From Ahaetulla prasina (taxonomy: Eukaryota; Chordata; Lepidosauria; Squamata; Colubridae), in NCBI RefSeq assembly GCF_028640845.1, contig NC_080540.1, positions 283,886,524-283,950,523 on the forward strand: 64,000 nt of DNA, written 5' to 3'. Each line of letters opens with the position of its first letter. Position 1 is the stretch's first letter. The notes under the pieces are model-generated. The model saw only the letters and a list, made by a program, of their open reading frames with translations. It was not told where the DNA came from and made no database searches. This document shows positions 22,884 through 34,064 of the stretch, one piece after another. Made by a program: the position numbers and the translations under genes.

Positions 22884-23049
22884 TATTCTATTCCTATTCC
22901 ATTCTGTTCTGTTCTGTTCCGTTCCGTTCCGTTCCGTTCCGTTCCGTTCCGTTCCGTTCCGTTCCGTTCCATTCCATTCCATTCCATTCCATTCCATTCT
23001 ATTCTATTCTATTCTATTCTATTCTATTCTATTCTATTCTATTCTATTC
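22884..23049. repeat. compound pentanucleotide array (GTTCT/GTTCC/ATTCC/ATTCT)
   Basis: Adjacent blocks of GTTCT (2), GTTCC (about 11), ATTCC (about 6) and ATTCT (about 11) follow the CR1 3' end. Block borders differ by single base changes. Confidence 0.95.
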
Positions 23050-23260
23050 ATTTACTCTAGTTCTTTCGGCTCCATTCTGTTCAGCTCCTTCTTAGTTTTT
23101 TCAGGTGGCCAATGTAAGTTTAATGCTGTCTTTTACCTGGGTTCATAAACTACCCCACTCCCTCTTACAACTGCCATAAATTGAATAACCTTTGGTTACA
23201 CTGAAAACAATCTAAGCAAACAGCACCAAAATGTGAACGATGCACAACAGCAAATTGCAC

Positions 23261-23818
23261 CTGTTAACATGTTGCATTATATTTCCCGGCCAAGCCAACT
23301 GGACTTTTAATTGTCCTCGATGCTCAATAAAGAAGTCTACCAAAGTTCTGGTAATAGTGGCTGACGTATGGAAGAAAAAAGCCGGGATCCAGAGAATAGC
23401 TCCATCCAGTTTCTTCAAGCTTAGAAAAAAGTTATTGCGATCTTGAATGGTCAAAAGGTTGTTGTAATACTTCTCCAGAATGCTCGGGTTAAAAGTGGTG
23501 ATGTTGGTTTTTCTCCCAACGTCTTTCTGGAATGCTTCGGTGGGTGCAAAATTGCAACGGAAAACAAAATCGTATTTGTCTATTTCCTGCCCGCACTGAC
23601 TGCCGAGAAGAATCCCGCTGTTTCCCACAACAGCGCAAATGTTGTAGTGCTTGTTCTGAATCGGCGAGACATCTGGAAGCAACAAGCGGAAGCTGTTGCT
23701 AATGGAGAAGACGTACTTATGGCTGGAATAATCGTAGTGCATCAGCTGTCCAATCCGTACCATGCTCTTTGTCAAAGAAAAGTTTTTGATCACGTCAACG
23801 TGTTGGAGGATTTCTCGT
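23261..23818 (-). CDS. ST8SIA3: ST8SIA3 exon 3: catalytic domain with sialylmotif L
   Basis: This 558-base exon encodes residues 101-287 (first and last codons split). It starts after TATTTTCAG and ends at GTTAACAG|GTGCAA. It carries sialylmotif L (about residues 159-206: C162, GNSG at 166-169, C176, FRCNF at 187-191), which binds the CMP-sialic acid donor. Donor-site residues known from the human structure, such as N167 and N190, are present. C162 should pair with C313 of motif S and C176 with the C-terminal C379, as in the family. Possible N-glycan sites are NFS (113) and NIT (206). Motif L has Leu172 and Tyr183 where I recall Thr and Ser in mammals. A SINE plus LINE fragment lies only about 60 bases upstream of the acceptor. 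Confidence 0.96.
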
Positions 23819-23878
23819 CTGAAAATAACAGAGAAAGGATTACAATGAACGGTCTCACCTGAAACATCCAGTTGTTGG

Positions 23879-24012
23879 CGGGCTCCCTAGGTGGCTCAGT
23901 GGCTAAGACACTGAGCTTGTCGATCAGAAAGGTTGGCGGTTTGAATCCCTAGTCTAGGTCTCCTGCGTGAGCACGGGAGGTTGGACTAGATGACTTCCAA
24001 GGCCCCTTCCAA
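23879..24012 (+). mobile_element. tRNA-derived SINE (CR1-like tail)
   Basis: Head TAGGTGGCTCAGTGGCTAAG (A-box-like), GGTTTGAATCC (clear B-box), tail GGTTGGACTAGATGACTTCC, the CR1 3' end. It lies about 60 bases upstream of the exon 3 acceptor. Confidence 0.75.
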
Positions 24013-24016
24013 AACA

Positions 24017-24540
24017 ACAAAATACCTTATCCCACCAGACTTGAAATCCTAGGCTTAGAAAACTTGGAACTCCGTCGCCTTCAACAAGACCTAAGTTTAA
24101 CTCATAGAATCATCTATTGTAATGTCCTTCCTGTCAAAGACTACTTCAGCTTCAATTGCAATAATACAAGAGCAACCAATAGATTTAAACTTAACGTTAA
24201 CCGCTTTAATCTAGATTGCAGAAAATATGACTTCTGTAACAGAACCATCAGTGCTTGGAACACTTTACCTGACTCTGTGGCCTCTTCCCATAATCCCAAA
24301 AGCTTTAACCAAAAACTTTCTACTATTGACCTCACCCCATTCCTAAGAGGACCATAAGGGGCGTGCATAAGAGCACAAACGTGCCTACCATTCCTGTCCT
24401 ATTATTTTTCTTTTTCTCCTTCTTATATATATATATGCTTATTCCTCCTAATATTTACTCATATATGTTTATACACTATATAATCTTTTCTGTATGATAC
24501 TTATATATATTGTTGTGACAAAATAAATAAATAAATAAAC
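24017..24540 (+). pseudogene. non-LTR LINE 3' end (DLTPFLRG family)
   Basis: The plus frame reads LENLELRRLQQDLSL, DYFSFNCNNTRA, AWNTLPDSV and STIDLTPFLRGP then stop; AT-rich 3' UTR ends in (AAAT)n. Rex1/L2-like by my recollection; the clade is unsure. Open for about 100 codons. Confidence 0.7.
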
Positions 24541-24602
24541 TCTGTTACTGTTACTTATTTTAATATTAAAAAAAGACATGGGGATCTCGAACCTGTCATA
24601 TA

Positions 24603-25015
24603 CGGGCAGTCCTCGACTTACGACCACAACCGAACCCAAATTTTCTGTTGCTAAGTGAGACCTTTGCTAAGTGAATTTTGCCCCATTTTATGACCTTTCT
24701 TGCTGCAATTGTTTAAGTGAATCACTGCAGTTGTTAAATTAGTAACACGGTTGCTAAGTGAATCTAGCTTCCCCATTGACTTTTGCTTGTCTGAAGATTG
24801 CAAAAAGGGATCACAGGACCACGGGACACTGCAACGGTCATAAACATGAGTCAGTTGCTGAGTGCCTGACTTTTGATCACGTGATCACAGGGATGCTGCA
24901 GTGGTCGTAAGCATGAAAAAAATGGTCATAAGTCACTTTTTCAGTGCCGTTGTATAACTTCGAACTGTCATTAAGCAAACTTTTGTAAGTCAAGGATAAC
25001 TTGTATTATGTATAA
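24603..25015 (+). repeat. dispersed 'GTCCTCGACTTAC' repeat
   Basis: Starts GGGCAGTCCTCGACTTACG and ends TAAGTCAAGGATAACTTGTA: inverted ends. Middle has GTTGCTAAGTGA repeats. Other copies: 928, 37326, 48562, 63934. 25020-25480 holds only a (GT)n run at about 25276-25297. Confidence 0.7.
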
Positions 25016-25489
25016 CAGCTGGGTGGATTTGGTTGTTCATTTTGAAAATGCATAAACTTTCAACATAACATATACTTCTATTTTTAATAGACGAATCAAT
25101 CATTAATAGGAAGGACTCAAAGTTGGGGACCCTGGTTTTCTGTTTGATTACATATCAGTTTGATTCTAATCATTCCATTTTATTTTCTCCTGATGAAACA
25201 AATAAAACCTGTTTGTGTGTCTTGGGGTGTCCATTCTAATTTTTTAAGTAGAGGGCCCAGACCCCAAAATCCAATGTGTGTGTGTGTGTGTGTGTCCTCA
25301 CAACTGTATAGTCAATCCAAACTCCCACAGTAAATTTGAAAACTGATCAAATGTCATTTATCTTTATTTAGTATTGCTTGTATAATTTCAATTAAAAATT
25401 AAAAACAAACAATATTGATACAAATGCACATTTAAAGGCATACAGAAAAATTAGCAAGGAGGAGAAAAGCCCCCAAAAGAAGCTATCAA

Positions 25490-26037
25490 GAAGCTACACA
25501 GATGGATAACTAAGAAGACTAACAAAACTAGAGTCTTGGACTTTAAAAGAGTTAATTTCAATAAAGTTAGAGAGAGCTTGGGAAGGATTCCATGGATGAG
25601 AATCCTCAAGGGAAAAACAACTCAAGAAGCTTGGGAAATTGTGAAAAGTGAGATTATAAAAGCCCAGGTTAGAAAAATACCAATGAAGAAGAAAAATAAT
25701 TAGAAACCAGCATGGCTGCATAAAGAACTCTCTGATAAATTGAAAGACAAAAAGGACAAGTATAAAAAGTGGAAAGGGGCAAATAACTAAGGCAGGATAT
25801 CAACAAATAGCCGGAGCCTGTAAAAATGAAGTGAGGAAAGCTAAGGCTCACAATGAACAAAGGCTTGCGACAAAAGTAAAAACTAACAAAGGTAACAATT
25901 GGCCCATTGCTGGGAGAAAGTGGCAAGACGGTGACAAGCAACAGGGAGAAAGCAGAGCTACTTAACTCATTTTTTGCATCTCTCTTTACACAAAAGGAAA
26001 AAACAGTCCAACCTTTCAAAAACAGCATCACAAAAAA
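25490..26037 (+). pseudogene. CR1-type LINE, internal region
   Basis: Broken plus-strand frames match the CR1 stretch between endonuclease and RT: KPAWLHKELSDKLKDKKDKY, NEVRKAKAHNEQRL, then FFASLFTQK-like at the end. A SINE adjoins at 26038. Confidence 0.6.
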
Positions 26038-26266
26038 CAGTGGTTAGAATGCAGTACTGCAGGCTACTTCTGCTGACTGCCGGCTGCCTGCAATTTGGCA
26101 GTTCAACTCTCACCATGCTCAAGGTTGACTCAGCCTTCCATCCTTCCGAGGTGGGTAAAATGAGGACCCAGATTATTGAGGGCAATAGGCTGACTTTGTA
26201 AACCACTTAGAGAGGGTTTTAAAGCCCTGGGAAGCAGTATATAAGTCTAAATGCTATTGCTATTGC
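26038..26266 (+). mobile_element. tRNA-derived SINE (family A)
   Basis: GTGGTTAGAATGCAGTACTG, the CAAGGTTGACTCAGCC body, and tail AATGCTATTGCTATTGC. The first bases of the head are missing. Confidence 0.8.
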
Positions 26267-26456
26267 AATAGGTTTTATGTAATACACTGTTAACAATTTA
26301 AAGTACCTTTCATACCAATTTCTAGTCAAGATATGTTTCCATTGTACTGTAAAGATGTTTGGTTAGCTCAATTGAAACCAAGAAGAGGAAAATGAAAAGA
26401 TTTAAATAGCAAGCAATAGATTGAAAGAATACTGCAAGTATTGTGTAGACTATATT

Positions 26457-26700
26457 AGGAGCTCTGGTAGTGCTGTGGTTAGAATGCAGTATTGCAGGCA
26501 AACTCTGCTCATTGCCAGGAGTTCGATTCTGACTGGCTCAAGGTTGATTTCAGCCTTCCGTCCTTCTGAGGTCGGTAAAATGAGGACCCAGATTGTTGGA
26601 AGCAATATGCTGACTCTGTAAGTGGCTTAGGGGCAGGCTGTAAAGCACTATGAAGTGGTATATACATCTAAGTGCTATTACTGTATATTAAATAAATAAA
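26457..26700 (+). mobile_element. tRNA-derived SINE (family A)
   Basis: GGAGCTCTGGTAGTGCTGTGG head, GAGTTCGATTCTGAC B-box, AAGTGCTATTACTG tail and AAATAAAT end. 26705-27105 is unassigned. Confidence 0.8.
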
Positions 26701-27105
26701 TTCTAGAATACAAATTTGAGAAATATTAAAGCACATTTCCATGCATAAAATCATAGTGCAGAAATGGTTTCCAAATAAGACAGAATAGTAACCTTTTAGA
26801 TATTAGTTATTCTAGGCATTGAAACATATCTTCACAGTTTAATTACCATTCCATACAAGAAATTTGAGATTTTTTCCAACAAAAAGGTGTATAAAATCCT
26901 TACAGTTATTATATACAATGCCATTTCAGTACTTTTGGAGGGCAGGGGAGAACTGATCACATAATTAAGGGCTGCGTTAATTTTTCTGAAAAAGGATCTA
27001 TGTTTTTAATCTTATTTTATCCACCCCAAAGGAAGCATAATTCTGGATAAGAAAATGACCATAATATTAGAGATGAACCTATTGGTTTCCTAAAAGAGAC
27101 TTTAT

Positions 27106-27372
27106 TAGGCTTTTTTAAAATTTGAATTTATATCCTGCCCTTCTCCGAAGACTCAGGGCGGCTTACACAGTGTTAAGCAATAGTCTTCATCCATTTGTAT
27201 ATTATATACAAAGTCAACTTTTATTGCCCCCAACAATCTGGGTCCTCATTTTACCTACCTTATAAAGGATGGAAGGCTGAGTCAACCTTGGGCCTGGTGG
27301 GACTTGAACTTGCAGCAATTGCAAGCAGCTGTGTTAATAACAGACAGACTTAGTCTGCTGAGCCCCCAGAGG
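27106..27372 (-). mobile_element. tRNA-derived SINE with L2-like LINE tail (family C)
   Basis: Reverse copy: CCGAAGACTCAGGGCGGC is the tail, CTTGGGCCTGGTGGGAC the B-box side. Same family as 28912, 36186 and 38709. Confidence 0.8.
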
Positions 27373-27682
27373 CCCCAGAGGCTTACCTCAAAGTGGACTC
27401 TTTCAAAAGCAGGTATACAATCCGGTATCAAGAGACTCAGCTGTTCTGCCCTTATTGGATTCAAAGTCCAAATACAACCCAGTGAAATCTAATTGAGTCC
27501 AATTCTTTATTTGCTTACATCTAACAGACTGACTCTTGCCAGACCGAAGCTATAACCATCTAACCTGCATTCTTAGTTTTTGAATTTCTTAAACAGATGT
27601 TTTTTAAAGTCCTCATTGTCTTTTATTCATTTGCATTCCTATTTAAATTAAAGATATGATTAATTAAACAAGTGTATTAGGG

Positions 27683-27785
27683 CAGGGGTCTCCAACCTTG
27701 GCAACTTTAAGACTTGTGGACTTCAACTCCAGAATTGAGAGTTGAAGTCCACAAGTCTTAAAGTTGCCAAGATTAGAGACCCCTC
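27683..27785. repeat. short fold-back element
   Basis: A near-perfect palindrome (CAGGGGTCTCCAACCTTGG arm) with the 8-bp duplication TATTAGGG (27675-27682, 27786-27793). 27800-28520 is AT-rich with nothing recognised. Confidence 0.82.
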
Positions 27786-28530
27786 TATTAGGGTAAATTG
27801 CAAAGATGGAAGCCAGTTTTTTTTCTTTTTTGCAGCCAGGGACTACATTCTTAAAAAAAATATGAATGAATATACACACAAACATAAATTGATTTTTTTG
27901 GAGTTCAAAATTATCCTTCTCCCAGGAAAAGCAAAAACTCCAGGACCCAAAATTCTCAATTTGCAGGACAGTCTCAAAACTATAATTGCATTATATCAGG
28001 TAAATCTAATTATATTGGACTTAACCAAACTATGCAAAACAAAATACAAACTTCTGAGATTTCCATATTATTAAATTTTAATAATATTAAATAAAATATT
28101 ATTAAAGAATTTCCTATTCTTTAATATTGCTAAATTCAACGGTAGGAAGATAAGCAAAACAACCTAAAAATATTAAGCAGATTTTTCAGCCATCTGTTTG
28201 CAGTTCAAAAAACATCTAAAATGGCGTTTAGAGCTGGGAATATTTTTTTTCACAAATTAACACAGCTGTAATTTCTTTTTGTGTACTTTGAGAAATAGAT
28301 GTGAAAAATAGTTCTTGCTCCCACACAGTTTACCTGAATTGGTGGGAAATAATTTCCTAATAAAATCTCATGCCACAAGTACTTGCAGTTTTTATTTTCT
28401 AAGCACATCTATCTGTGAAGTTCAGAATTATTCTGGGAGGAGATGAACGTATCCCTGAGATTGCCTACTTCTGTTGAATAATCAATTTCAGATCTTAGTT
28501 CTTTGTTAATGAATGACTTATGCATTACTC

Positions 28531-29271
28531 CAAGGCAGGGGTGAAATGCTCCCGGTTCGGTCCGGTTTGCCCGAATCGGTAGTAAAAAAGTAAAAAATGT
28601 AAAAAAACAAAAGTTCTGATGATCAAGTGAGTGACACATGATCATCAGAACTTTTTTTTTTTTTACTTTTTTAGCCTTTTTTTAACTACTGGTTCTCCGG
28701 ATCATGCGTGCTCTTGCAGTGCATGCCAAAAGGAGGCATGTGGTAAGTAGAACAGCGTGTGCAGCGTGTGCAAAGGGATGTGATCAGCTGTAACGCGCGA
28801 TCTTTTTTTTTTTTTTTTTTTACTTTTAAAAGCATTTTTTATAACCATATTCGGGCGAATAGGTTGTAAAAAAAATGCTTTTAAAAGTAAAAAAAAAAAA
28901 AAAGATCACTAGGGGCCGTGGTAGCTCAGGCTGTAAAGAAGCCTGTTATTAGAACACAGCAGCCTGCAATTACTGCAGGTTCAAGCCCGGCCCAAGGTTG
29001 ACTCAGCCTTCCATCCTTTATAAGGTAGGGAAAATGAGGACCCAGATTGTTGGGGGGGCAATAAGTTGACTTTGTAAATATACAAATAGAATGAGACTAT
29101 TGCCTTATACATTGTAAGCCGCCCTGAGTCTTCGGAGAAGGGCGGGATATAAATGTAAATAAAACAAAAAACAAAAAAAACTTTACAACTTGTGGTCCTC
29201 AACTCCCAGAATTTCTCTGCCAGCTAGTTGAAGTTCACAAATCATAAAGTTGCCAAGGTTGGAGAGCCCTG
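28531..29271 (+). repeat. composite: fold-back remnant with hAT-like and SINE inside
   Basis: CATTACTC stands on both sides (28523-28530, 29272-29279). Inside: a hAT-like left part (28536-28911, CAGGGGTGAAATGC, with long complementary TTTTAAAAGCATTTTT arms) lacking its right end, a family C SINE (28912-29165) and the right arm of a fold-back element (29185-29271). Confidence 0.6.
28912..29165 (+). mobile_element. tRNA-derived SINE with L2-like LINE tail (family C)
   Basis: GGGGCCGTGGTAGCTCAGGC head, GGTTCAAGCCC B-box, tail AAGCCGCCCTGAGTCTTCGG then an A-rich end. Confidence 0.85.
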
Positions 29272-29769
29272 CATTACTCCATCCTTTCTCAAACTGATGT
29301 CCTCAGAGACTAAAAATTGCAGAATAGCATGTTCAAATGCTAATGGGTGCCAGAGCCTTCCATCACTAAGCGACGGCAGAAACTGAGCTGATAGAAGTTT
29401 CCAATCCTGCACATACATACTTTGTATTCTTGGCAATTGGTTGAATCAGGACACTGCGGAGGTCCTAAAAGTAATCTTTCTCTTTGGATTAATTCCAAAT
29501 TGGAAAGATGGCAATGCCAGGCAGTTCAGTGGAAGTTCCCAGAGGCAGACTGACATCAAGACACTGGTGTCCTCCTGGTCAAATTGTATGGCACAACTCA
29601 GGCATTAGGGAACTATGGTGCTTGAAGTTCTCATTAGACGGTATTACAACGCTGTGAGAAGAAAGGCAGAAGAGCTCACTGTCTGTATTATAGGCAGTGA
29701 AGAGAGGGAAAGGACAGCATAGAAAAAGCTCCTCTTGCATTGGCAAAGCCAATTCCATCTGGCAGGGTT

Positions 29770-30026
29770 GGCATGTTTCGCCGCAAGCTTAAGACACCTT
29801 TTGCCGTGAGCTTAAGACACATCTATTTATCTGCGCAGGACTGGACTAGAATTTTAATTTTAAATTTAGTTTTTAACGGGGTTTTATTATTTTAATTATA
29901 ATTTTAAATGCGGCCTTATTCAATAAGTTTTTTAATTAGTGTTTTATCTTGTATTTATATTTGTGTTTCTATCAGGCTGTAAACCGCCCTGAGTCCCTCG
30001 GGAGATAGAGTGGTATAAAAATGTGA

Positions 30027-30078
<52 letters not shown>

Positions 30079-30080
30079 AT
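29770..30080 (+). mobile_element. L2-like LINE 3' end with (AAAT)n tail
   Basis: The last codons of the LKTHLF region, then TTTTAATT-rich UTR, AAACCGCCCTGAGTCCC, and about 15 AAAT units. Coding part mostly lost. 29280-29765 is unassigned. Confidence 0.8.
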
Positions 30081-30181
30081 GTTTGAATTCCATCAATTAA
30101 ATAATGCCATCAACCAGGAGCCCAGAAATATATCTTCTCTGGGCTCAGAGCATGCTTTTTGGAATGAAATTTTCCTCAGGG

Positions 30182-31022
30182 TGTCAGGGTTCCAAGTAAC
30201 ACCCGCAACAAAATCAAACTCTGAGGCTTGCAGTTCCTCAAAGCTAACTTTTATTAGGGATGTCATGTTGGCACATCCGGGAAAACCCGAATCTGAGAGC
30301 TTCCGGGTTTTCCACACCCAAAAGAAAGTTCCAGACCTTGCCCCTCACCCACATGTTGACCACACAGCCAATCAGGAACCCTCTCGAACAGAAGATACCT
30401 CCTCATTCTTCTCAGCACAGTTGCAGGGCACAGTGGCCTTGACTTCCTAGAAAGAATTTTATTTTGACTACATATCCTCTTCACTCTATACCCGTTATGG
30501 TGAACCTATGGCACGTGTGCCGGAAGTGGCACACAGAGCCATTTTTCCGGGGACGTGAGCTTTCGTCCAACTTACCAGCTGTGCATGCGTGCAGGCCCCA
30601 GCTGGTATTTGGGCCTCCAGTGTGCATGCACGCAATTGAGGGGACCCAGATGTTCTTTGGAGCTCTCCTGCGCATGCACACGAGAGTACTGGTGCGCAGC
30701 ACGTGCATGCGCAGATGGTGTTCATGTGTGCAGGAGACAGTGTTTGGGCATGCAGTGCACCATAGGGGTGCACGCAAAAGTTTTGCGCATGCACAGATGG
30801 TGTGGTTGCGTGTGCAGTGCATGGGGGAGGAGCCGCGCGTTAGCACAGAGGGCACGCATATGCACAAAGCGTGCAAAGCATGGACTTGTTTGGCACTCGG
30901 TGAGTAAAAGGTTCAGCACCACTGCTCTATACAATCCCCCCTCCCATTTTCCCACAGTAGGATTTGCGGCAGTCCTGAAGCCTGAAGGCACAAAGGTAGA
31001 AAGATGGCTTCCAGGTCTGACA
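30182..31022 (+). mobile_element. solo LTR (family 2) split by a hAT-like element
   Basis: Starts TGTCAGGGTTCCAAGTAAC, ends CAGGTCTGACA, with 5-bp duplication CAGGG (30177-30181, 31023-31027). Without the insertion (30492-30924) it is about 400 bases. Related to 56335-56729 and the piece at 3758. Confidence 0.82.
30492..30924 (+). mobile_element. hAT-like element (type 5) nested in an LTR
   Basis: Left end GTTATGGTGAACCTATGGC, right end GGTTCAGCACCACTG, 8-bp duplication CTCTATAC (30484-30491, 30925-30932). GC-rich with many GTGCATGC-type repeats; related to 62198. Confidence 0.85.
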
Positions 31023-31129
31023 CAGGGTTTCAGTGGATTCCACCCTATTAGCATTTCAGAAACCTGGTTCATCACCCATGCTTTGGCTAAGATGGGTGTA
31101 GTCCCTTTCCAGGAGTAAGTTTAAGTGTT

Positions 31130-31275
31130 TCTTGCTGCTTGGTTGCATCTTCTTCGCCTCTTCTATTGTTGCATTGTTTTTATTATTGTATTATTTTATG
31201 CTTTCTTCTGAATCACCCAGAGATGTTGGAAATCGGTCAGTTACGAATTGAAATACATAAATAAATAAATGTATC
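31130..31275 (+). mobile_element. L2-like LINE 3' tail fragment
   Basis: T-rich UTR, AATCACCCAGAGATGTTGG and an (AAAT)n end, like a diverged tail of the same broad group. 31280-31970 is unassigned. Confidence 0.45.
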
Positions 31276-31974
31276 TTTCCGGCCTTCATTCAGCACCAGT
31301 TCCAGAAAGTTCCAGAAAGAGGAAACATTGTCTGTTTACCTGGGCATAAAGGCAAGCAGACCTCATTGGCCCAGCAATGGAATCACTTCCAACTGGCCTT
31401 CAGTGTTCAAGAAGATCATAGAGTCTATGATCTAAGTCTAAGTGAGTCTAAGACATACTTCAGTTTTACACTTCCTTCTATTCTTTTTTTTTTTCATTTT
31501 GTGTGTAGGAACTTAGTTTACCATGACTAAGAGCCTTCATAATCCTAGAACTAGCCCTATCCAACCATGGATGATTGAAGTCCTGTCTTCCCACTTGGTA
31601 CACAGCTCCAAAATCCACGGTTACAACGAACAAAACTGTCTTTAACCAATGCTTCCAAGATAGGCACTTTTTGGTAAAACGAGACCAAAAATGATGTGAA
31701 TAAAAAATAAAATCAGAACTGTTCCAAACCAAGATAACAGTCTGATGAATTAAATGGCATCCATAGATAGGATAATCATTTCTCAAGATATGATAAGATC
31801 TTAATAAATAGCCAACATTAGATCTTCTTTCATGGTAACACAGAACTTATATCAGGTTATAAGTTATGATGTGATATTTAAATTGCTGTATAGTTAAGTG
31901 ATGTGCAATTAGGCAATATTTAGAAGTCAAATCAAATGCCAATAGTTAATGGTATTTTGCAATTTAGCTGAGTA

Positions 31975-32490
31975 GAATAGAATAGAATAGAATTTTTTAT
32001 TAGACACACAAGGAATTTGTCTTGGTGCATATGCTCTCAGTGTACATAAAAGAAAAGATACCTTCATCAAGGTACAACAATTACAACACTTAATGATAGT
32101 TATAGGGTACAAATTTAACACTTAATGATACAACACTTAATGATAGTCATAGGCTACAAATAAGCAATCAGGAAACAATCAATATCAGTATAAATTGTAT
32201 GGATACGAGCAACAAAGTTAGTCATAAGTGGAAGGAGAGGGGGGATGGGAATGATGAGAAGATTAATGGTAGTGCAGATTTAGTAAATAGTTTGACAGTG
32301 TTGGGGGAATTATTTGTTTAGCAGAGTGATGGCGTTTGGGAAGAAACTGTTCTTGTGTCTAGTTGTTCTGGTGTGCAGTGCTCTTTTGAGGTAGGAGTTG
32401 AAACATTTTATGTCCCGGGATGTGAGGGATCTTTTTTGATTTGTGCAGTATATAGGTCCTCAATGGAAGGCAGATTGGTAGCAATTGTTT
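31975..32490 (-). pseudogene. ATTCT-tailed LINE 3' end, reverse copy
   Basis: GAATA units (31973-31994), then the reverse of the 32865-33446 element through the CTAGACACAAGAACAG region to GCAATTGTTTTTTCTGCAG. Head-to-head with the next element. Confidence 0.85.
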
Positions 32491-32864
32491 TTTCTGCAGT
32501 TTTTTGTTTTTTAATTGTTTTTTAATACACTTTGCATTAAATAAAAGACAGTTTCTTCTCAAGCTTACTGGGGGAACTTTTGACTGAAAAGTAAGTAAAT
32601 CTAGATTTGTTCCAGTGAAAACCTAGCAATTTGTCCTTGACGTTACTATGGCATTCTCTTTTTTGGCTGTACACTATTGTAGAAGATTATTTCACTCATG
32701 AATGCTAATATTATGATTCTTTACATTTAAGGTAAATAATTCTTAGTTTAGAAAAACAATATTATATGGAATTGATAACAGGAAATGCTGCAGAGATTTC
32801 CATTTTAGCCTAAAACTGTCTAACCTTATTTTTTAGATACATATTTCCACTTTCAATAGCAATA

Positions 32865-33471
32865 GCAAAGACACAGACTTCAGAGGATAATTAGAACTGC
32901 AGAAAAAACAATTGCTACCAACCTGCCTTCCATGAGGACCTGTATACTTCACGAATCAAAAAGAGGGCTGTGAAAATATTTACGGATCTCTCACATCCTG
33001 GACATAAACTGTTTCAACTCCTAAAAAACGACGCTATAGAGCACTGCACACTAGAACAACTAGACACAAGAACAGTTTTTTCTTGAACGCCATCACTCTG
33101 CTAAACAAATAATTCCTTCAACATGTCAAACTATTGACTAAATCTGCACTACTATTAATATTCTCATCATTCCCATGACCCATCTCCTTCCACTTATGAC
33201 TGTATGACTGTAACTTTGTTACGATTTAAATTGATATTGTTTCCTGATTGCTTATTTGTACCCTATGACTATCATTAAGTGTTGTACCTTAGAATTCTTG
33301 ATGAACGTGTCTTTTCTTTTATGTACACTGAGAGCATATGCACCAAGACAAATTCCCTGTGTGTCCAATCACACTTGGACAATAAAAAATTCTATTCTAT
33401 TCTATTCTATTCTATTCTATTCTATTCTATTCTATTCTATTCTATTCATAGCAATAGCACTTAAACTTATA
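32865..33471 (+). pseudogene. ATTCT-tailed LINE 3' end, forward copy
   Basis: Plus strand codes a decayed C-terminus (QRIIRTAEKTIATNLPS-like, then RHKNSFF), 3' UTR with CACTGAGAGCATATGCACC and CAATAAA, then about 11 ATTCT units. Fits the snake CR1-L3 type LINEs that seed this microsatellite. Confidence 0.85.
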
Positions 33472-33680
33472 GTACTTGATGGCCTTCTCTAAGCAGTTTC
33501 CAGAGTCATCTTATTTCCCCCAACAATCTGGGTCCTCATTTTACTGACTTTGGAAGGATGGAAGGCTGAGTCAACCTTGAAACGGTTAGAATCGATTTGT
33601 CGAACTGCTGGCAGCTGGCAGTCTACAGAATGCAGCCTGCAGCACTGTATTCTAACCACTGCGCCACCATGGCTCTATCT
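33446..33680 (-). mobile_element. tRNA-derived SINE (family A)
   Basis: Reverse copy: ATAGCAATAGCACTTAAAC tail first, CCAACAATCTGGGTCCTC body, GCGCCACCATGGCTC head. Confidence 0.8.
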
Positions 33681-33699
33681 TCATCTTCTCTGGTACTCA

Positions 33700-33910
33700 C
33701 ACCTTAATAGCAGTAGCATTTAGACTTATATATGACATATATATGACAATATATATCAACATTTCTCCCAACAATCTGGGTCTTCATTTTACCGAGCTCA
33801 GAAGGATGGAAGACTGAATCAACCTTAAGCCCCATCGGGATCGAACTTCAGGCTGTCAGCAGAATTCGCCTGCAATACTGCACTTAATCTACCGTGCCAC
33901 CAGTGCTCAC
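33700..33910 (-). mobile_element. tRNA-derived SINE (family A)
   Basis: Second reverse copy in a row, more diverged: AATAGCAGTAGCATTTAG tail, CCCAACAATCTGGGTC, GTGCCACCAGTGCTC head. Confidence 0.75.
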
Positions 33911-33946
33911 TTTGCTAAAGTGAAACTGATCCATAATGAGTTAAAG

Positions 33947-34064
33947 CAGGGGTCTCCAACCTTGGCCACTTTAAGCCTGGAGGACTTCAACTCCCAGAAT
34001 TGGCTGGGGAATTCTGGGAGTTGAAGTCCTCTAGGCTTAAAGTGGCCAAGGTTGGAGACCTCTG
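33947..34064. repeat. fold-back element
   Basis: Arms of about 50 bases (GGCCACTTTAAGCCTGGAGG and complement), 8-bp duplication AGTTAAAG (33939-33946, 34065-34072). 34075-34620 is unassigned. Confidence 0.85.

Noticed and set aside
30464..31118. Cys/His-rich open frames of 130-190 codons on both strands
   Set aside because: They run through a GC-rich hAT-like element made of GTGCATGC repeats, which yields Cys, His and Met codons in all frames.
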